NCBI GenBank assembly: GCA_050700835.1
Contig: JBOHDX010000064.1
Span: 1-64,000, forward strand
From: JBOHDX01 sp050700835
GTDB lineage: Bacteria > Actinomycetota > Actinomycetes > Propionibacteriales > Nocardioidaceae
Direction: 5' to 3'
Length of the DNA: 64,000 nt
Made by a program: the position numbers and the translations under genes. The notes below the pieces were generated by a model. That model ran no database searches. It saw only the letters and a program-made list of their open reading frames with translations, and was not told the origin of the DNA. Below are positions 16,942-26,396 of this stretch, in pieces. Numbering within the stretch: position 1 is the stretch's first letter; every line of letters begins with the position of its first letter.

Positions 16942-18387
16942 TCAGGTCTGACCGCGTCGCCGCAGGACGGCGGCGGCGAACGCGTCTCCCCGGGCTCCGT
17001 AGTCGGTGAACATGTCCTGGGACGCGCAGCCTGGTGCCAGCAGCACCGTGTCCCCGGGTCGGGCCGACTCGGTGGCCGCGTCGACGACGCGATCCATGGG
17101 TTCATCCTCCCCGTCGGGAACCTCGATGACGGGCACATCTGGCGCGTGTCGCGCCAGCGCTTGGGCGATCACCGCGCGGTCCTGGCCGAGCAGGACGACC
17201 GCGCGCAGCCGCCCCCGAACCTGCGCCACCAACTGGTCGAACGACGCCCCCTTCGCCAGCCCGCCGGCGATCCACACCACGGGCTCGTAGGCGAGCAACG
17301 ACGCCTGCGCGGCCGCGGGGTTCGTCGCCTTGGAGTCGTCCACGTAGCGGACACCGCCGAGTGTGGCCACCTCCGCGATCCGGTGCGCGTCGAGCCGGAA
17401 CCCGCGCAGCCCGTCGCGGACGGCGCGAGGCGCGACACCGTGGGCCCGCGCCAGCGACGCGGCCGCCAGGGCGTTCGCCACGTTGTGCGGAGCGGCCGGG
17501 TGCACGTCGGACACCGACGCCAGCTCGGCGGCGCTGGTGGCGCGATCGTCGACGAAGGCGCGGTCGGCGATCAGGTCGTCCACGATCCCGACCATGCCGA
17601 TCGCCGGCATGCCCAGCGTGAACCCGATGGCCCGGCACCCCTCGACCACGTCGGCTGCCCGGACCAGCTCCTCAGTACGCGGATCGGACACGTTGTAGAC
17701 GCAGGCGACCTGCGCGTGCTGGTAGACGCGACCCTTGTCCAGCACGTAGGCGGCGTCGTCGCCGGCGTACCAGCTCGCATGGTCCGGCGCGATGTTGAGC
17801 ACGGCGGCGGCCCGCGCAGACAGTGACGTCGTCCAGTGCAGCTGGAAGCTGGACAGCTCGACCGCCAGCACGTCGAAGGGCTCCGGGTGCATGACGGCCT
17901 CGATCACCGGCGTGCCGACGTTTCCAACTGCCGCGCAGCGACGCCCGTCGGCACGCAGGATCGCGTCGAGCATCTGAACGGTCGTGGTCTTGCCGTTGGT
18001 GCCGGTCAGACACAGCCAGGGCGCCGCGCCTGGCGCCCTCAGCCGCCAGGCCAGCTCGACCTCTCCCCAGATGGGAGTGCCCCGCCGTGCGGCTTCGGCC
18101 AGCAGCGGAGTACGCGGGTTCCAGCCGGGCGAGGTGACGACGACGTCGACGTCGTCCGGAGGGTGTGCGGTGGCGCCGGCACCGAGGCGGACATCGGCAC
18201 CGAGGATGCCGAGCACGGTGGCCTTCTCGCGGAGTGCTTCGTCGTCCCGGTCCTCGACGACGGTGACCCTCGCGCCCATCTGCACGAGGGCGTCGGCCGC
18301 GGCGAAGCCGGACACCCCGAACCCTGCGACGAGGGCCCTGACACCGTCCCAGGCGTCGAGCCGGGTGAGTCCGTCGACGGCCCTCAC
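16942..18387 (-). CDS. murD: UDP-N-acetylmuramoylalanine--D-glutamate ligase
   Basis: Second Mur ligase, adding D-Glu. It has 481 residues from a GTG at 18387 that overlaps the mraY stop (GTGA). Motifs: N-terminal GFGVSGFAAADAL, P-loop TGTNGKTTTVQM, NIAPDHASWY and a C-terminal DDSKATNPAAAQASL with GGLAKGASF. The gene has an unusually Asp/Ala-rich middle but no missing catalytic residue that I can see. A 40-base gap separates it from ftsW. Confidence 0.96.
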   Translation of the reverse strand: MRAVDGLTRLDAWDGVRALVAGFGVSGFAAADALVQMGARVTVVEDRDDEALREKATVLGILGADVRLGAGATAHPPDDVDVVVTSPGWNPRTPLLAEAARRGTPIWGEVELAWRLRAPGAAPWLCLTGTNGKTTTVQMLDAILRADGRRCAAVGNVGTPVIEAVMHPEPFDVLAVELSSFQLHWTTSLSARAAAVLNIAPDHASWYAGDDAAYVLDKGRVYQHAQVACVYNVSDPRTEELVRAADVVEGCRAIGFTLGMPAIGMVGIVDDLIADRAFVDDRATSAAELASVSDVHPAAPHNVANALAAASLARAHGVAPRAVRDGLRGFRLDAHRIAEVATLGGVRYVDDSKATNPAAAQASLLAYEPVVWIAGGLAKGASFDQLVAQVRGRLRAVVLLGQDRAVIAQALARHAPDVPVIEVPDGEDEPMDRVVDAATESARPGDTVLLAPGCASQDMFTDYGARGDAFAAAVLRRRGQT

Positions 18388-19448
18388 GTCCCGACGACCC
18401 ACTCGGCGTAGAAGACGCCCATCCCGGCCGCCACGCACAGGCCGCAGATGATCCAGAACCGGATCACTATGGTGATCTCCAACCACCCCTTGAGCTCGAA
18501 GTGGTGCTGCAACGGGGCCATCCGGAACAACCGCTTGCCGCCGCTGGCCTTGAACCAGCCGACCTGCAGGATCACCGACAAGGTGATGATCACGAAGAGA
18601 CCCCCGACCATCAGCAGCATCAGATCCGTCCGCGTCATCAGGGCCATCCCGGCCATCACACCGCCGAGCGACAGCGAGCCGGTATCGCCCATGATGATCT
18701 TGGCGGGTGCGGCGTTCCACCACAGGAACCCGAAGCAGGCACCGGTCAGGGCGGCTGCGATGACCGCCAGGTCGAGCGGGTCGCGCACCTCGTAGCACTT
18801 GGGTCCCGGCGTGAAGCCGCAGTACTGGTTGGTCTGCCAGATGTTGACCAAGGTGTACGCCCCGAACACCATCACAGCGGAGCCGGTGGCCAGACCGTCC
18901 AGGCCGTCGGTGAGGTTCACCGCGTTGCTCGTGCCGGCCACCATCACCAGGACCCAGATCAGCACCAGCACCGTCGGCATCGACCATCCGGGGATGTCAC
19001 GGGTGAACGAAATCGACGACGAGATCGGGCTCTGTCCCCGGCTGTCGTGGAATCTCAGCGACAGGAAGCCGAACACCAAGGCGACCAAGGTCTGTCCGGC
19101 CACCTTGGCCTTGCTCCGGAGGCCAAGGCTGCGCTGCTTCGCGACCTTGATGTAGTCGTCGATGAAGCCCACCAGGCCCATGGAGGCGAACAGCCCGAGC
19201 AGCAGCAGTCCGGATGCCGACGGCGCGGTCTCGTCGATCAGGTGCGCGACGAGGTAGGCGAACGCCACGGACAGCACGATGACGAGGCCGCCCATGGTGG
19301 GGGTGCCGCGCTTGGTGTGGTGCGAGGTGGGACCGTCGTCGCGGATTGGTTGGCCGTAGTCCTTGGAGACCAGGACGCTGATCGCCAGCCGGGTCCCGAG
19401 AAGGGTGCCGAGGAGCCCCAGCACCCCCCCCAGCAGGATCGCCCTCAT
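18384..19448 (-). CDS. mraY: phospho-N-acetylmuramoyl-pentapeptide transferase
   Basis: Integral membrane enzyme that makes lipid I from UDP-MurNAc-pentapeptide and undecaprenyl phosphate. It has 354 residues and about ten helices. Conserved loops are TKRGTPTMGGLV, FIDDYIKVAKQRSLGL (catalytic Asp pair), NLTDGLDGLATG and GDTGSLSLGG with APLQHHFELKG, all polyprenyl-phosphate sugar-1-phosphate transferase signatures. ATG at 19448 overlaps the murF stop by 4 bases; its stop overlaps the murD start. Confidence 0.97.
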   Translation of the reverse strand: MRAILLGGVLGLLGTLLGTRLAISVLVSKDYGQPIRDDGPTSHHTKRGTPTMGGLVIVLSVAFAYLVAHLIDETAPSASGLLLLGLFASMGLVGFIDDYIKVAKQRSLGLRSKAKVAGQTLVALVFGFLSLRFHDSRGQSPISSSISFTRDIPGWSMPTVLVLIWVLVMVAGTSNAVNLTDGLDGLATGSAVMVFGAYTLVNIWQTNQYCGFTPGPKCYEVRDPLDLAVIAAALTGACFGFLWWNAAPAKIIMGDTGSLSLGGVMAGMALMTRTDLMLLMVGGLFVIITLSVILQVGWFKASGGKRLFRMAPLQHHFELKGWLEITIVIRFWIICGLCVAAGMGVFYAEWVVGT

Positions 19449-20887
19449 CCGGTCGGGTCCTCCCCTGTGTTGCGTGCCTGCGTGGTCGAGCCAGAGGCAG
19501 TATCCCCGGAGTCCCCCAGCAGCGCCGCGGCGACTCGCTCGAGTCCAACGGCGCGAGAGGCCTTGACCAGCACCACGTCCCCTGGGCGCAGGTGCGATCT
19601 CAGCCAACGGACCGAGCTCTCGACATCCGGCAGCAAGACGCAGCGGCCGTCCGCGGCGCCCTCGAGCGATGCCCCGACCTGCAACGGCCGCGCCTGCTCA
19701 CCGACCGCCAACAGCTGGGTGATCCCGAGGCGTACGACGAGCCTTCCGATCTCCGCGTGCTCGTCGTCGGCGGTGTCCCCGAGCTCAAGCATCTCCCCGA
19801 GCACGGCGATGGTCCGGGCGCCCCGGTTGGCGCCCAGCGTGGCCAGCGTCGTGAGGGCCGCCCGCATCGAGTCCGGGTTGGCGTTATAGGCGTCGTTGAC
19901 CACGACCACCCCGTCGCCGCGGACGTGTCGTTCCATCCGCCAGTGCGACAGGGAGTCCGCGGCCCTGAGCGCCGCGCCGACGGCCGGGAGGGCCATGCCG
20001 GAGGCAAGGGCAGCTGCTGCCGCCGCGGCTGCGTTAATCGCCTGGTGCTCCCCCAACAGCGGCAGGGCCACGTCGACGGTGTTGCGGTCGTACGCAAGGC
20101 GGAAGCGCGGCTGCCCCAGGTCATCGATGCTCAGCCGGGTCAGCCGCACGTCGGCGTCCGGATGCCGACCGAACGTCAGCACCGCCGCCTGGGTTCGTTC
20201 GGCCATGGCGGACACCAGGGGGTCGTCGGCGTTGAGGACGGCCACGCCGTCGGGCGGCAGCGCCGCCACGAGCTCTGACTTGGCCGTGGCGATGGCCTCG
20301 CGGCTACCGAACTCGCCGACATGGGCGACCCCGACGTTGAGGACGCAGCCGATACGCGGCGGCACCAGGGAGCACAGATAGGCGATGTGGCCGACCCCGC
20401 GGGCACCCATCTCAACGACGAGGTGCCGGGTGTCGGGCGTTGCGCGGAGCCCGGTGAGAGGCACGCCGATCTCGTTGTTGGCGTTGCCGCTCGTGGCGGT
20501 CGTCGTGCCGTGTCGGGCCAGGACCTGGGCCAGCAGGTCTTTGGTACCGGTCTTGCCCTGTGACCCGGTGATGGCCGTGACCTGGCAGCCAGGCAGCCGA
20601 CCGATCACCTCACGGGCCAGCAATCCCAACGCAGCAACGGGATCCGGGACCACCACTGCTGGCGCGCCGACCGATCGGGATGCGAGCACAGCGGCGGCGC
20701 CGGCGCGGACGGCCGCACCGGCAAAGTCGTGCCCGTCGACGTGCTCACCGGGCACGGCGACGAACAGCCCCCCGGCAACCACCTCTCGCGAGTCCACGAA
20801 CGCCGGTCCGGTGACGATCACGGCGCCCTCCCCGTCGACGACACCACCGGTGATGCCGGCGATGTCGTCGAGGCGGATCGGGATCAT
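19445..20887 (-). CDS. murF: UDP-MurNAc-tripeptide--D-alanyl-D-alanine ligase
   Basis: Last cytoplasmic Mur ligase, adding D-Ala-D-Ala. It has 480 residues. The N-terminal domain includes DSREVVAGGLFVAVPGEHVDGHDF, the P-loop is TGSQGKTGTKD (107-117), and the C-terminal part has VNDAYNANPDSMRAAL and GEMLELGD. Overlaps: ATGA with murE before it and with mraY after it. Confidence 0.96.
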   Translation of the reverse strand: MIPIRLDDIAGITGGVVDGEGAVIVTGPAFVDSREVVAGGLFVAVPGEHVDGHDFAGAAVRAGAAAVLASRSVGAPAVVVPDPVAALGLLAREVIGRLPGCQVTAITGSQGKTGTKDLLAQVLARHGTTTATSGNANNEIGVPLTGLRATPDTRHLVVEMGARGVGHIAYLCSLVPPRIGCVLNVGVAHVGEFGSREAIATAKSELVAALPPDGVAVLNADDPLVSAMAERTQAAVLTFGRHPDADVRLTRLSIDDLGQPRFRLAYDRNTVDVALPLLGEHQAINAAAAAAAALASGMALPAVGAALRAADSLSHWRMERHVRGDGVVVVNDAYNANPDSMRAALTTLATLGANRGARTIAVLGEMLELGDTADDEHAEIGRLVVRLGITQLLAVGEQARPLQVGASLEGAADGRCVLLPDVESSVRWLRSHLRPGDVVLVKASRAVGLERVAAALLGDSGDTASGSTTQARNTGEDPTG

Positions 20888-22431
20888 GAGGGCTCACCGT
20901 GCCCGTGTCGAACCTGGATCGCAGCCGTCACGACAACCGTGTCGTCGAACGGATGGGTGACCCCGGCTACCTCCTGGCCGGTCTCGTGACCCTTGCCGGC
21001 CACCACGAGCGTGTCGCCGGACCGAGCCGTGTCGATGGCATAGCGGATCGCCTCGCCCCGGTCGCCGATCTCGTGCACATGCGAGCGGCCGTGGGTTCCG
21101 ACGCCTGCCAGCACCTGCGCCCGGATCCGCGCCGGGTCCTCGCCGCGCGGGTTGTCGTCGGTCACCACCAGCACGTCCGCCAGCCGTGCACCGATCTCAC
21201 CCATCAGGGGGCGCTTGCCCGGGTCACGGTCCCCGCCGGCACCGATGACGACGATGACGCGGCCGTCGGTGACCGGCCGGACCGCGCTCAGCACGGCCTG
21301 GAGCGCGTCGGGCTTGTGCGCGTAGTCCACGAGCACGGTGAAGTCCTGTCCCGCGTCGACTCTCTGCATCCGCCCAGGAACCCCGGGAGCCCCGGCGATC
21401 CCCCGCGCAGCGGTCTCGGCGTCGACGCCCGCCACGGACAAGGTGACGAGCGCCGCGAGGGTGTTCGCCACGTTGAACGAGCCGCTGAGCGGTGAGTACG
21501 CGGCGAACTGCAGACCGCGAGGACCGTCGACCAGCACGTGGGTGCCGCACGGCCCGGGACGTGGGTCACTCGCCCGCCAGTCCGCGTCGCCGCCGGACGG
21601 CGAGAACGTCACCACGGGCAGGCTCGTCTCCTCGATGAGCCTCCGCCCGTGTGCGTCGTCCACATTGATCACCGCTCGCTTCGCGCGTTGCTCGGTGAAC
21701 AGCGACGCCTTGGCCGCGTAGTAGTCCTCCATGTCGGCGTGGAAGTCGAGGTGGTCGCGCCCCAGGTTCAGGAACGTCGCCACGTCGAAGCGGACACCGT
21801 CGACCCGTCCCTGCACAAGTGCATGGCTCGACACCTCCAAGGCGCAGGCCTGCACGCTGCGCTCGACCATCACCGCGAACAACGCGTGCAGGTCCGGCGC
21901 CTCCGGGGTAGTCAGCGCCGAGCGGACCGGCGTGCCGGCGACCCGGGTGCCGATCGACCCCACGACGGCCGGCACGACCCCCGCGGCCTCCAAGCCCGCC
22001 TCCATCAAGTACGTCGTGGTGGTCTTGCCCTGGGTGCCGGTCACGGCGAGGGTCGAGAGACGCTCGGCCGGGCGGCCGTAGACGAACGCGCTCAGCGCGC
22101 CGAGTCGGCGCCGGGGACGCTCGACCACGAGCGTGGCCAGCCCCGCCGCAGCGCATTCCGCGGCCCCGTCCGGATCGGTCACTGCGGCCACAGCCCCGGA
22201 CCTCGCCGCCACCGCGGCGTACCTCGCGCCGTGCGTGCGCGAGCCTGGGAGCGCGGCATAGATGTCGCCCCGTGTTACCGAGGCCGACGCCTGGGTGATG
22301 CCGGTCACCACGACGTCCGATCCGGAGTCTGGGACCACCGGCGCCTCGAGCAGCCTGGCGAGGTCGCCCAAGGAGACCGGGAGGACCGTCGCCGGACGCG
22401 GCTCTATCGAGCTCGGCGTGGCGTCGGTCAT
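20884..22431 (-). CDS. murE: UDP-MurNAc-L-Ala-D-Glu--2,6-diaminopimelate ligase
   Basis: Third Mur ligase of 515 residues. The P-loop TGTQGKTTTT is at 131-140. The C-terminal DNPRGEDP motif is the one that binds diaminopimelate rather than lysine, so the wall peptide should carry a DAP residue (meso or LL cannot be told). The first 15 residues are a variable extension. It is separated from ftsI by 52 bases containing a GGGG-rich stretch and overlaps murF. Confidence 0.96.
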   Translation of the reverse strand: MTDATPSSIEPRPATVLPVSLGDLARLLEAPVVPDSGSDVVVTGITQASASVTRGDIYAALPGSRTHGARYAAVAARSGAVAAVTDPDGAAECAAAGLATLVVERPRRRLGALSAFVYGRPAERLSTLAVTGTQGKTTTTYLMEAGLEAAGVVPAVVGSIGTRVAGTPVRSALTTPEAPDLHALFAVMVERSVQACALEVSSHALVQGRVDGVRFDVATFLNLGRDHLDFHADMEDYYAAKASLFTEQRAKRAVINVDDAHGRRLIEETSLPVVTFSPSGGDADWRASDPRPGPCGTHVLVDGPRGLQFAAYSPLSGSFNVANTLAALVTLSVAGVDAETAARGIAGAPGVPGRMQRVDAGQDFTVLVDYAHKPDALQAVLSAVRPVTDGRVIVVIGAGGDRDPGKRPLMGEIGARLADVLVVTDDNPRGEDPARIRAQVLAGVGTHGRSHVHEIGDRGEAIRYAIDTARSGDTLVVAGKGHETGQEVAGVTHPFDDTVVVTAAIQVRHGHGEPS

Positions 22432-22483
22432 GGATTCCTCTCCGATCCCCCGATCCCCCGGACCCCCGGGAGGCTACCGGGGG

Positions 22484-24250
22484 TCACCAGGTGAGCTTGA
22501 TCTTGGGCACCTTGGCCACGCTCGGCGCGATGCCGTAGCGCTGGAGGAGCAACGACATGATGTCTTTGAAGACCGGAGCTGCCGCGGTGCCGCCGAAGCT
22601 CCCGTCACGCGGGCGGTCGAGCACGACGTAGGTGAGGAAGCGCGGGTTGTCGGCGGGGGCGAAGCCGGCGAACGAGATCGTGTGCGTGCCGTCGTACTGC
22701 CCGGTCTGCGGGTTAACCCGCTGTGCAGTACCGGTCTTGCCTGCGACGAGGTAGCCGGGGATGGCCGCGGCCGGAGCGGTGCCGCCGGTCTGCGTGACCG
22801 CCTCCATCATGCGGGTCACCATCGCGGCCGCTCTCGCCGAGACAACGCGATGCGAGGCGGGAGGCTTGGCAGGTGTGACTGTTCCATCGGCGTTCTTGAA
22901 GCCGGAGACCAGGGTGGGCTGGATGTAGACGCCGTGGTTGGCGACAGCGGAGATCGCGGCGGCCATCTGCACCGCGGTGACCGACAGGCCTTGGCCGAAA
23001 GCGATGGTCGCGTGGTTGATCGCGGCCCACGTCGACGGGTTCGGGACGAGGCCGGCGGACTCCCCCGGGATGCCGAGACCAGGGTCGGAGCCGAGGCCGA
23101 AGCTGCGGAGGTAGTGGTAGAGGTGCTTGTCGGTGATCTTCTGGGAAGCGACGATCGTGCCCAGGTTCGACGACAGGGCGACGACGCCGGCGGCCGTGAG
23201 GTGAAGGATGCCGTGGCTCCAGTCGTCCCCGATGCTGTGCCCGTCGATGGTGAGGCCACTGGGGACGGTGATCCGGCTGGACGGCGTCACGGCACCTGAG
23301 TCCGCGAGCGCGGAGAAGGTGAGCACCTTCTCGACGCTGCCGGGCTCGTAGACGTTCTCGAGGGCACGGTCGCCGAGGTTGGCGGTGTTGGCGCCGGACA
23401 GCTTGGCCGGGTTGAAGGTCGGGTAGTTGGACAGCTGGATGATCTGACCGGTCTTGACGTCGACGGTGACGGCGGCGCCCCAGTCGGCCCCGTGCTCCCG
23501 CACCGCTTGCGCGAGCCGGCGGTCGGCGTACCACTGCACGTCGCGGTCGATCGTGGTGACCAGCCCGACGCCCTGCTTGGGCGCCTCCAGGCTGCTCTGC
23601 GTGAGGGGGATCTGCTCACCCGTGGGAGAGACCTCGTAGGTCGCCTGTCCGTCCTTGCCGGTCAACGTCGAGTTGTAGGCCAGCTCGAGCCCGGCGAGTC
23701 CCTTGTCGTCGGTGCCGACGGCTCCGAGCACGTTGGCGGCCACCGTGCCCGCCGGGTAGTCGCGGAGCGGGTCGCGTTGGGTGAAGACGCCCGGCAGGTT
23801 CGCCTTGTTGAGCGCGTTGACGATGGCGTCCGCGCGCCAGGCCGGAACCTGGCGGGCGAGGTAGACGAACCGTGAGTTCGGGTGGCGGAGCGCAGTCACG
23901 GTGCTGAAGTAGTCGAGCCCGAGCCGGTGCTCGAGAACCGCCGCGATCGCCGTCGCGTTCTTCGTGGTAATCGACGGGTCGGCCGTGATCGCCTCGGCGT
24001 TGATGCTGTCGGCAAGGGCGACGCCGTTACGGTCCAGGATGACGCCGCGCTGTGCGTGCAGCGAGACCGTCTGCGAGCCCTCGGCGGTGGCCATCTGCGC
24101 GTACGCGGACGCATCGATGCCCTGCAGCTGGAACAGCCGCCCGGCGAACAGCGACACGACGAAGGCGATCGCCACGAAGGACACCCGAATCCGGGTCTTG
24201 GACCGGCGCCCCCGGGCGCTCGCCTTCCGGCCGCGATCGCTACCCGTCAT
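22484..24250 (-). CDS. ftsI: septal class B penicillin-binding protein FtsI (PBP3)
   Basis: D,D-transpeptidase that cross-links septal wall, paired with FtsW. It has 588 residues from an ATG at 24250 with GGAGGG upstream: basic cytoplasmic N-terminus, one membrane helix (about 22-40), a PBP dimer domain and a transpeptidase domain. Active-site motifs are SVEK (Ser305, Lys308), SSN (360-362) and KTG (505-507). No PASTA domain follows the catalytic domain. The start overlaps the ftsL-like stop (ATGA). Confidence 0.96.
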   Translation of the reverse strand: MTGSDRGRKASARGRRSKTRIRVSFVAIAFVVSLFAGRLFQLQGIDASAYAQMATAEGSQTVSLHAQRGVILDRNGVALADSINAEAITADPSITTKNATAIAAVLEHRLGLDYFSTVTALRHPNSRFVYLARQVPAWRADAIVNALNKANLPGVFTQRDPLRDYPAGTVAANVLGAVGTDDKGLAGLELAYNSTLTGKDGQATYEVSPTGEQIPLTQSSLEAPKQGVGLVTTIDRDVQWYADRRLAQAVREHGADWGAAVTVDVKTGQIIQLSNYPTFNPAKLSGANTANLGDRALENVYEPGSVEKVLTFSALADSGAVTPSSRITVPSGLTIDGHSIGDDWSHGILHLTAAGVVALSSNLGTIVASQKITDKHLYHYLRSFGLGSDPGLGIPGESAGLVPNPSTWAAINHATIAFGQGLSVTAVQMAAAISAVANHGVYIQPTLVSGFKNADGTVTPAKPPASHRVVSARAAAMVTRMMEAVTQTGGTAPAAAIPGYLVAGKTGTAQRVNPQTGQYDGTHTISFAGFAPADNPRFLTYVVLDRPRDGSFGGTAAAPVFKDIMSLLLQRYGIAPSVAKVPKIKLTW

Positions 24251-24870
24251 CGGTGCCCTCCTGTGCCGTGGTGCCGGCCGCCGTGCGCCGTGGAGCGGTG
24301 GGCGCGAGGCTTGCCGGTCTTGTGCGTGCCCGCGTGCTGCGTGGCCGGCTTGTTCGTCTGCTTCCTGGTGGTGGCGGCGTGGTGCTTCTTGGGCTGCTTC
24401 GGCGACCGCGTGGTGGTGTGCTTGGCGACCGGCGGGTGGTACCACGCGCCGTTACCCAGCAGGGCGCGTCCGCCACCGGCGCCCGCAGGGGTCGGCGCGC
24501 CGATCACCCGGCCGGTACGCAGCATCAGGAACACCGGGTTCGCATTGGGGACCATCCCGAGGCCAACCGCGTCGCTGGCCAGGCGCTCCGGGCTGGCGAG
24601 GTTGTCGACCTTCATGCTCAGCTGCTGCTGCTCGGTGTGCAGGGCGTCCGCCTGCGCCTGCAACGCGGTCAGCTGGAACGCGCCGCGCTGCATCGCGGTG
24701 TTGAGCAGCAACAGCCCGATCAGTCCACCGGCGAGGACCATCACGACGAGCACGACGAAAGGAGTCCGACGGGGCACACCTGGCCGCGGAGGCACCGCGC
24801 GCAACGGCGTCCTTCGTGGTGTGGCGGGCCGCGGAACCCGGACCCTGGCCGGACCGGAGGGGATGCTCAC
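24247..24870 (-). CDS. ftsL: FtsL-like septum protein with basic His/Thr/Lys tail
   Basis: A 207-residue bitopic protein in the position of ftsL. It has a Pro/Arg-rich N-terminus (1-37), one membrane helix (about 38-60, FVVLVVMVLAGGLIGLLLL) and a short coiled coil (about 62-95, QLTALQAQADALHTEQQQL) with LASPERLASDAVGLGM, the FtsL/FtsB-like end. It then has an unusual extracytoplasmic tail from about 145 to the end, rich in Lys, His and Thr. Assignment rests on topology and synteny, as sequence identity in this family is low. It overlaps ftsI and follows rsmH by 22 bases. Confidence 0.85.
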   Translation of the reverse strand: MSIPSGPARVRVPRPATPRRTPLRAVPPRPGVPRRTPFVVLVVMVLAGGLIGLLLLNTAMQRGAFQLTALQAQADALHTEQQQLSMKVDNLASPERLASDAVGLGMVPNANPVFLMLRTGRVIGAPTPAGAGGGRALLGNGAWYHPPVAKHTTTRSPKQPKKHHAATTRKQTNKPATQHAGTHKTGKPRAHRSTAHGGRHHGTGGHR

Positions 24871-24892
24871 TCTCCCACCTCGCTTCGCTTTC

Positions 24893-25846
24893 TCACGCGG
24901 CCTCCCTCAGACGTTCGACCGCACGCAGCCGGACTGACTGCGCACGGCGGTTCTGGGCTGTTTCGGCGGGGGTCGCCTTCTCCGCCCCGCGGGTCAGCAG
25001 TCGGAGCTCGGGCTGAAGCTGGTCGGCTGTCAGAGGTAGCCCCTCGGGGGCTCTCGCGGTCGTACCGATGGCGAACGCCTGCTTGACGATCCGGTCCTCC
25101 AGCGAGTGGTACGCCAGGACCACGACCCGGCCGCCGACCCGCACCGCGCGAATCGCCTGGGGCAGGGCGGACCGCAGCGCCGACAGCTCGTCGTTGACCT
25201 CGATCCGAAGGGCCTGGAACGTCCGCTTCGCCGGGTGCCCCCCCTGTCGACGAGCCGCGGCCGGCACGGCCTCGCGGACGACTTCGACGAGCCGGGAACT
25301 GAACTCCCACGGCGCGACGGCTCGCTCCCGCACCACGGCGGCGGCGATGCGCGTGGCGAACTTCTCCTCGCCGTAGATCCGCAGCACGCGGGCGAGATCC
25401 CGCTCGGAGTAGGTGTTCAGGATGTCCGCGGCGGTCGGGCCGGTCGTCGGGTCCATCCGCATGTCCAGCGGTGCGTCCTGCGCGTAGGCGAAGCCACGCT
25501 CGGCCAGGTCCAGCTGCATGGAAGAGACCCCGAGGTCGAACAGGACCGCACCGACCCGCGGGTGGCCGAGCCCCGCGAGCACGGTCTGGATGCCGTCGTG
25601 CACGCTGTGCACCAAGGTCACCCGGTCGGACACCTCGCCCAACCGGTCCCGGGCCTGGGCGAGCGCCAGCGGATCGCGGTCGAGCCCGACCAGGTGCGCG
25701 TTCGGGCACCGCGCGAGGATCGCACCGGCGTGACCCGCCAGTCCCAGCGTCGCGTCGACCATCACCGACCCAGGCGTCCGCAGGGCGGGGGCAACAAGCT
25801 CGACGACACGGTCCAGCAGGACCGGCACGTGACGGGCCTCGGTCAT
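24893..25846 (-). CDS. rsmH: 16S rRNA (cytosine1402-N4)-methyltransferase
   Basis: SAM-dependent methyltransferase (MraW) of 317 residues acting on the 30S P-site. Motifs are HVPVLLDRVVEL at the N-terminus, MVDATLGLAGHAGAIL (29-44; SAM motif I), GLDRDP (54-59), FDLGVSSMQLD, and the C-terminal GRVVVLAYHSLEDRIVKQ. It lies 7 bases after the small membrane protein gene. Confidence 0.96.
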   Translation of the reverse strand: MTEARHVPVLLDRVVELVAPALRTPGSVMVDATLGLAGHAGAILARCPNAHLVGLDRDPLALAQARDRLGEVSDRVTLVHSVHDGIQTVLAGLGHPRVGAVLFDLGVSSMQLDLAERGFAYAQDAPLDMRMDPTTGPTAADILNTYSERDLARVLRIYGEEKFATRIAAAVVRERAVAPWEFSSRLVEVVREAVPAAARRQGGHPAKRTFQALRIEVNDELSALRSALPQAIRAVRVGGRVVVLAYHSLEDRIVKQAFAIGTTARAPEGLPLTADQLQPELRLLTRGAEKATPAETAQNRRAQSVRLRAVERLREAA

Positions 25847-25853
25847 CGGCCGC

Positions 25854-26129
25854 TCAGCCGATCAATCGCAGGCACAGCGTGAATGCGCCGGTCAGTCCCA
25901 ACGACGCCGCCAGCGAGAACACCACGAGCGCCGCACCGTCACGGACGTCGTCTCGAACCCGTTTGCCGACGTAGCTGTGGGCTCCTACCCGCGCGGATGG
26001 GGGCGGGAGCAGACCGCGTGGAGTGGTTTCTGGATCAGTCGGTGGTGCGAGCGGCTCTGACTGACAGTGGCGGTGTCGGTCGCGGTGACGGTGGCGGTGT
26101 GCACGTCCTTCGATGGTCGCAACGACCAT
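25854..26129 (-). CDS. small single-pass membrane protein between mraZ and rsmH
   Basis: About 91 residues from the ATG at 26129, chosen because AAGGGG lies 5 bases upstream. The N-terminal half is His/Arg-rich (RAHRHRHRDRHRH, about 9-21) and Pro-rich. The C-terminal third is one hydrophobic helix (GAALVVFSLAASLGLTGAFT). No catalytic motif is seen. Many actinobacteria carry a short, poorly conserved membrane protein at this exact dcw position, and a division role is only inferred from that. A longer start at 26228 is possible. Confidence 0.6.
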   Translation of the reverse strand: MVVATIEGRAHRHRHRDRHRHCQSEPLAPPTDPETTPRGLLPPPSARVGAHSYVGKRVRDDVRDGAALVVFSLAASLGLTGAFTLCLRLIG

Positions 26130-26396
26130 GTCGACCCCTTGTCGCATCGGTGTGGGCTGGCTCGGTGCTGCCGGTGGGTGATCAGGTGAGGAGTGCCTGG
26201 GCTGTTCGGTGCCGCCGCTTCGTGGCACCAGGTCTCCGTCCGCTCGACCGGGAAGTTGCCGCCTGGCACCGGGGAAGGTGTGTCAGGGGGCTGGAGAGCG
26301 AGCCGGAGACCTCGTCCCACGACCACGGCTGCGATCCGGACGGATACGACTGGGGTGTCGGGCGCAGGGCTGGGCGGGCAGGTCGGAGTCGGTTCG

